Shown: in pieces, positions 60,308 to 64,000 of the stretch | Layout of the letters: the number at the start of each line of letters is the position of its first letter | How positions within the stretch are numbered: the stretch's first letter is position 1 | NCBI RefSeq assembly: GCF_035969385.1 | Contig: NZ_JAYKKJ010000001.1 | Coordinates: forward strand, 124,001 to 188,000 | DNA length: 64,000 bases | Source of the DNA: SELP01 sp035969385 | Lineage (GTDB): Bacteria > Pseudomonadota > Alphaproteobacteria > Rhodobacterales > Rhodobacteraceae | Direction: 5' to 3' | Made by a program: the position numbers and the translations under genes | Notes under the pieces: model-generated | Told to the model about the DNA's origin: nothing | Seen by the model: only the letters and a program-made list of their open reading frames with translations | Database searches by the model: none

Positions 60308-61174
60308 TTAACGCAATACAGGAATGTCGGAAGAATTTTCCGATTTTCCTTTGGATATCGTCAACGCTTTAAAGTCGAAGATCGCAGGGTCGAGCAGGTG
60401 CGATGGCCTTGTGTTCATCAGGGCGCGGAACATCTTTTGCCGCCGACCGGGGGCGTTCTTTTCCCAGCCGTCAAGGATCGCCTTTACCTGCTGCCGTTGC
60501 AGCCCGTCCTGCGATCCACACAGGTCGCAGGGGATGATCGGATAGTTCATCGCCTTGGCGAACTTCTCGCAATCGGCCTCGGCCACATGGGCCAGCGGGC
60601 GATAGACGAAGAGGTCGCCTTCCTCGTTCACAAGTTTCGGCGGCATCGTCGCAAGGCGCGATCCGTGGAACAGGTTCATGAAGAAGGTTTCAAGGATATC
60701 GTCGCGGTGATGTCCGAGAACCACTGCCGAACACCCTTCTTCCCGCGCAATCCGGTAAAGGTTCCCGCGCCGCAGCCGGGAACACAGCGCGCAATAGGTC
60801 CGTCCCTGCGGGACCTTGTCGACGACGATGGAATAGGTGTCCTGATATTCGATCCGGTGCGGGACGCCCATCTTTTCAAGGAACTCCGGCAACACGGTCG
60901 ATGGAAACCCCGGTTGCCCCTGGTCAAGGTTGCAGGCCAGCAGGTCCACCGGCAGCAGGCCGCGCCACTTCAGTTCATAGAGGATGGCCAGAAGGGTATA
61001 GCTGTCCTTGCCGCCCGATAGGCAGACGAGCCAGCGCGCATCCCGCTCGATCATCCCGTATTGGTCAATCGCCTCGCGCACGTTCTGGACGATCCGTTTG
61101 CGCAGCTTCTTGAACTCCGTCGATTTCGGAGCGCCGTGGAACAGCGGATGGATGTCATCAAGATCGTCAAGCAT
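60308..61174 (-). CDS. ttcA: tRNA 2-thiocytidine(32) synthetase TtcA
   Basis: A 288-residue enzyme that thiolates cytidine 32 of certain tRNAs. PP-loop SGGKDS is at residues 53-58, and the Fe-S cysteines are Cys128 and Cys131 (TYCALCSRL) plus a third in PCDLCGSQ. GHHRDDILETFFMNL is conserved. It is a complete single gene convergent with nothing; the plus-strand hydrolase gene starts 120 bases upstream. Confidence 0.94.
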   Translation of the reverse strand: MLDDLDDIHPLFHGAPKSTEFKKLRKRIVQNVREAIDQYGMIERDARWLVCLSGGKDSYTLLAILYELKWRGLLPVDLLACNLDQGQPGFPSTVLPEFLEKMGVPHRIEYQDTYSIVVDKVPQGRTYCALCSRLRRGNLYRIAREEGCSAVVLGHHRDDILETFFMNLFHGSRLATMPPKLVNEEGDLFVYRPLAHVAEADCEKFAKAMNYPIIPCDLCGSQDGLQRQQVKAILDGWEKNAPGRRQKMFRALMNTRPSHLLDPAIFDFKALTISKGKSENSSDIPVLR

Positions 61175-61293
61175 GGCGCGGGATTAGTGCAGTTGGGGCG
61201 TTCCGGCAAGGGGCGGCGGCAGGGGCCGGAATACCTGACTAGGCGGTTGGGGCAAGAACCTGCATTCTGGGATCAAAATGGGGGGACCGACCG

Positions 61294-62238
61294 ATGGACT
61301 ATGTTTTCTGTGTGCGCAGTATCAAGAACGGGGCGTTCGGGGACGAGCCGGGCGCGACCCATTTCCTAAAGGTTCCGTCCGGCAAGTCGCCCGATCCGGC
61401 CCATAAGATCGCCAAGTCGACATGGTTCAAGGAGGTGCAGCAGATTGCCCGCCACGGACCGCAGGACAACGGCCCGGTCGGGGATGTGTTGATCTATGTT
61501 CACGGGTTCAACACGCCGCAGGACGTGATGATGGAACGGCACCGCAACCTGCGCGCCGGGCTGGAGGCGCTGGGCTATGAAGGGGCGGTGATCAGTTTTG
61601 ACTGGCCCTGCGCCTCGACCGCGCTGAATTATCTGGAGGACCGGACCGACGCCAAGATGACCGCGATCCGGCTGGTGGACGAAGGCATTGCCGCCTTTGC
61701 CGCGATCCAGCGGCCGGACTGCCGGATCAATGTGCATCTTATGGCGCATTCCATGGGCAGCTATGTGGTCCGCGAGGCATTCGACGACGCGGACGACCGC
61801 CCCGGCGTTGCGGCGCACAGCTGGTCGGCCAGCCAGGTGATTTTGTGCGGGGCGGATATCTCGGCCGGGTCGCTGGAGGACGGGAATGCGAAATCGTCGT
61901 CGCTCTACCGGCATTGCGTCCGGCTGACCAATTACTTCAATCCCTTTGACGATGTCCTCAGCTTGTCCAACGTCAAGCGGGTTGGCGTTGCGCCGCGCGC
62001 AGGCCGGGTCGGGGCACCGGCGAATGTGCCGCGCAAGGCCGTAAACGTGAACGTGGGCAATTGGTATGATGCGCGCAAGGCGAACTTTGGCGGCGTGAAA
62101 AGCGCGCCGCACACATTCTATTTCTATGACCCGGATTTCCTGCGCGATGTCTTGTTCACCCTGCGGGGCGATGTCGACCGCAACCTGATCCCCGGACGTG
62201 CGATGGGGTCCGAGGGGAATCTCGTGCTTTTGCCGTGA
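61294..62238 (+). CDS. Alpha/beta hydrolase, DUF900 type
   Basis: A 314-residue protein with an alpha/beta-hydrolase core: LIYVHGFNTPQDV (oxyanion strand), AHSMGSYVVREAF with the nucleophile serine in A-H-S-M-G instead of the usual G-x-S-x-G, and a candidate Asp in NPFDDVLSLSN. It matches the DUF900 family of unknown substrate. No signal peptide is seen. It is a lone plus-strand gene between ttcA and the dehydrogenase gene, preceded by a GGGGG ribosome site. Confidence 0.82.
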   Translation: MDYVFCVRSIKNGAFGDEPGATHFLKVPSGKSPDPAHKIAKSTWFKEVQQIARHGPQDNGPVGDVLIYVHGFNTPQDVMMERHRNLRAGLEALGYEGAVISFDWPCASTALNYLEDRTDAKMTAIRLVDEGIAAFAAIQRPDCRINVHLMAHSMGSYVVREAFDDADDRPGVAAHSWSASQVILCGADISAGSLEDGNAKSSSLYRHCVRLTNYFNPFDDVLSLSNVKRVGVAPRAGRVGAPANVPRKAVNVNVGNWYDARKANFGGVKSAPHTFYFYDPDFLRDVLFTLRGDVDRNLIPGRAMGSEGNLVLLP

Positions 62239-62282
62239 CGTCGGGGGCGCAGCCGAAACCGTCGGCTGCGCCGGATCTGGGC

Positions 62283-63230
62283 CTAGCGACCGGGGGGGAC
62301 CACCTCGTAGCCCGGCTCTTCCGGTTCGTCGTCGATCAGTTCCATCGGGAACCCGTCGGCCAGAACCTTGAGCCCGGTCGCTTCTTCCAGTCGTTCGACG
62401 ATCTTGTCCGATTGCGCGCGGGTGCCATAGCGTTTCTGCCCGTCGGTCATGATCTCGATCATCAGGGGCGAGATTTCGAGGGGAACGTTGTGATCGTCTG
62501 CAATCTTCTGGAACAGGCCGATGTCCTTCTGGACAAGGTCCATGGTGAAATTCACGTCGCGCGATCCCGACAGGATCAACTGGCTTTCGGTTTCATGAAC
62601 GAAAGAGGTGCCCGAGCTGATCTTGATCGCCTCGTAGGTGGTCGCCATGTCGAGGCCCGCCGCCTTCATCGTCACCAGCGCCTCGCACAGGGTCAGAAGG
62701 TTCGCGGTGGCAAGGTAATTGGTCATCACCTTAAGGATCGAAGCGGTACCGAGATCGCCGGTGTGCAGGACGCGGCGGCCCATGACCGTAAGGAAGGGCA
62801 GGATGCGTTCAAAGGTGTCGCGCGGGGCGCCACAGAAGATCGAGATATTGCCGGTGTCCGCCCGGTGGCACCCGCCCGATACAGGGCATTCAACGGCGGT
62901 GCCGCCGCGCGCCTCGACCTCTTTTGCAAGGCGCTGAATCTCGCTGGCGTCGGTGGTGGACATTTCCATCCAGATCTTGCCGGGGCCGACCTCGGGCAGC
63001 ATCTGGGTGACGACCGCATCGGACGCGGCGGGCGAGGGCAAACAGGTGATGACCGCGTCGCAGACCCGCATCAGTTCGGCCGGGCTATCCGCCGATTTCG
63101 CGCCGCGGGCAACGAAACTGGCGACCTTTTCGGCGTCCAGATCGTGCACCGTCAGGTCCATCCCGTTGCGCAGCAGGCTGCCGGACAGTTTGCCGCCGAC
63201 GTTGCCCAGCCCGATAAAACCAACTTTCAT
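62283..63230 (-). CDS. NAD(P)-dependent beta-hydroxyacid dehydrogenase
   Basis: A 315-residue member of the 3-hydroxyisobutyrate dehydrogenase family. The N-terminal Rossmann motif GFIGLGNVGGKLSGSL, the substrate-binding CPVSGGCHRADTG and the catalytic lysine in LKVMTNYLATANLL are present. Possible substrates are 3-hydroxyisobutyrate, tartronate semialdehyde or similar beta-hydroxyacids; the sequence alone does not decide. An excellent GGAGGAATAC ribosome site precedes ATG 63230. Confidence 0.88.
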   Translation of the reverse strand: MKVGFIGLGNVGGKLSGSLLRNGMDLTVHDLDAEKVASFVARGAKSADSPAELMRVCDAVITCLPSPAASDAVVTQMLPEVGPGKIWMEMSTTDASEIQRLAKEVEARGGTAVECPVSGGCHRADTGNISIFCGAPRDTFERILPFLTVMGRRVLHTGDLGTASILKVMTNYLATANLLTLCEALVTMKAAGLDMATTYEAIKISSGTSFVHETESQLILSGSRDVNFTMDLVQKDIGLFQKIADDHNVPLEISPLMIEIMTDGQKRYGTRAQSDKIVERLEEATGLKVLADGFPMELIDDEPEEPGYEVVPPGR

Positions 63231-63315
63231 GTATTCCTCCCGTTCGTGGTTGCCCGCACCCGAACAGGGAAAACCGACCGCGTCTAGCCTGTCTGCGCCT
63301 CAATCCGCATAGAAA

Positions 63316-63537
63316 TCAGTCTGGCACATTGTCGATGCCGGACCCGCCCAGCGGGTGGCAGCGCAGGATGCGGCGGGCGGCAAGATAGCCCCCTTTGATG
63401 CCGCCGTGTTTTTCCAGCGCCTCCAGCGCATAGGCCGAACAGGTCGGCTGATACCGGCAGCCGTGCCCGACCCATGGCGAAAACACCATCCGGTAGAACT
63501 TCACCGGCAGCGACAGGGTCCAGGCAAGGGGGCTCAT
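63316..63537 (-). CDS. yidD: Membrane protein insertion efficiency factor YidD
   Basis: A 73-residue protein: KFYRMVFSPWVGHGCRYQPT, CSAYALEALEKHGGIKGGYL and RCHPLGGSGIDNVP are the YidD signatures, with three conserved cysteines. It lies at the membrane face and assists YidC. Its start overlaps the rnpA stop (ATGA). Confidence 0.96.
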   Translation of the reverse strand: MSPLAWTLSLPVKFYRMVFSPWVGHGCRYQPTCSAYALEALEKHGGIKGGYLAARRILRCHPLGGSGIDNVPD

Positions 63538-63953
63538 CCGTGCACCTTCTCAAGCGCGCGGATCAAATCATCCTGCATCTGGGCAAAGTCATGGGTTGCC
63601 GTCACGTCGCGGCGGCCGATCAACACATAGTCCCAGCCGGGACGGGCGTGCACCGGAAGAACCAGCCGGGCAATTTCGCGCAGCCGCCGTTTGGCCCGGT
63701 TACGGGCGACGGCATTGCCGACCTTCTTGGAACAGGTGAACCCGATACGGACGGCGGGGACATCGTCCTTGCGGTTCCGGGCCTGAAGGTGAAACGACGG
63801 CGTGCCCTGTCGCAGCGCCTGTGCCGCGCGCAGGAAATCGGCCCGCTTCTTCATGACCTCGGGACGAAGCAAAACCGCCGCGGGCGAGGCCCCGGCGGTT
63901 TCGGTCTTTTCCACATCCTGCGGTGTCATGTCTGACCCCGCGCCAAGCGGCAT
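63534..63953 (-). CDS. rnpA: Ribonuclease P protein component
   Basis: A 139-residue protein subunit of RNase P that processes tRNA 5' ends. The RNR motif KVGNAVARNRAKRRLREI is intact. I chose ATG 63953 because it overlaps the rpmH stop codon (TAATG), indicating coupling; ATG 63929 would give a 131-residue protein. The N-terminal extension before MKKRADFL is longer than usual. Confidence 0.93.
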   Translation of the reverse strand: MPLGAGSDMTPQDVEKTETAGASPAAVLLRPEVMKKRADFLRAAQALRQGTPSFHLQARNRKDDVPAVRIGFTCSKKVGNAVARNRAKRRLREIARLVLPVHARPGWDYVLIGRRDVTATHDFAQMQDDLIRALEKVHG

Positions 63954-64000
63954 TACGCGCTCAGCGATTTCCGGCCGCGGGCGCGACGGGCGTTCAGGAT
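63953..64000 (-). CDS. rpmH: 50S ribosomal protein L34, C-terminal end
   Basis: The last 15 codons (ILNARRARGRKSLSA) run off the window end. The sequence is the invariant C-terminus of L34. The stop overlaps rnpA, as in the conserved rpmH-rnpA pair near many replication origins. Confidence 0.93.
   Translation of the reverse strand: MLNARRARGRKSLSA

Overview
The window is about 62% GC and contains no rRNA. It carries the core transcription and translation gene block of an alphaproteobacterium, most probably a member of the Rhodobacterales (Roseobacter/Rhodobacter relatives). The assignment rests on the protein sequences themselves (S10, L3, RpoB, YidC), on the complete aapJQMP amino-acid transporter, on an ATP12 chaperone gene, on a short-LID adenylate kinase and on a luxRI pair of roseobacter style. 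It is inference, not a database match.

Layout. 1-2.1 kb: end of a DUF898/YjgN-like membrane protein, an M48 metalloprotease and a lipoprotein. 2.2-17.1 kb: first tuf gene, tRNA-Trp, a sulfotransferase-like gene, secE, nusG, rplKAJL, rpoB, a 117-codon ORF of unknown function coupled at both ends, and rpoC with a terminator. 17.1-18.9 kb: an ArsR/AHSA1 pair and an EamA transporter. 19-23.4 kb: the str operon (rpsL, rpsG, fusA, second tuf). 23.5-42.6 kb: the S10, spc and alpha ribosomal operons in canonical gene order but cut into separate transcription units by accessory genes. The interruptions are a Pro/Ala-rich protein and DUF2200 between rplW and rplB; a zinc-ribbon protein, a 15-unit heptamer repeat and a TIGR02466-type oxygenase between rplP and rpmC; and a 35-codon ORF, an EamA transporter and a secreted cysteine protein between rpmD and rplO. 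Intrinsic terminators close several of the resulting segments, and sigma70-like promoters (TTGxxx, 17 bp, often TATACG) restart them.

43-48.4 kb: a LuxR/LuxI quorum-sensing pair, then rarA, crcB, an RluC-type pseudouridine synthase, a HAD phosphatase and atp12 packed closely together. 48.6-53.2 kb: aapJQMP, with a hairpin after aapJ that can explain excess binding protein. 53.2-64 kb, mostly on the minus strand: sixA, a ferredoxin-like gene, argB, engB, a MOSC protein and yidC; a c-di-GMP phosphodiesterase with a dead GGDEF; ttcA; a plus-strand DUF900 hydrolase; a beta-hydroxyacid dehydrogenase; and yidD, rnpA and the end of rpmH. This last block has the rpmH-rnpA-yidD/yidC character seen in many bacteria.

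The most interesting items are the secreted-protein ORF translationally coupled between rpoB and rpoC, the fragmentation of the ribosomal superoperon by cargo with dedicated promoters, the 10+5 heptamer array, the probably leaderless arsR whose start codon sits inside a palindrome, and the palindrome in front of luxI. No CRISPR array, insertion sequence or prophage was seen.
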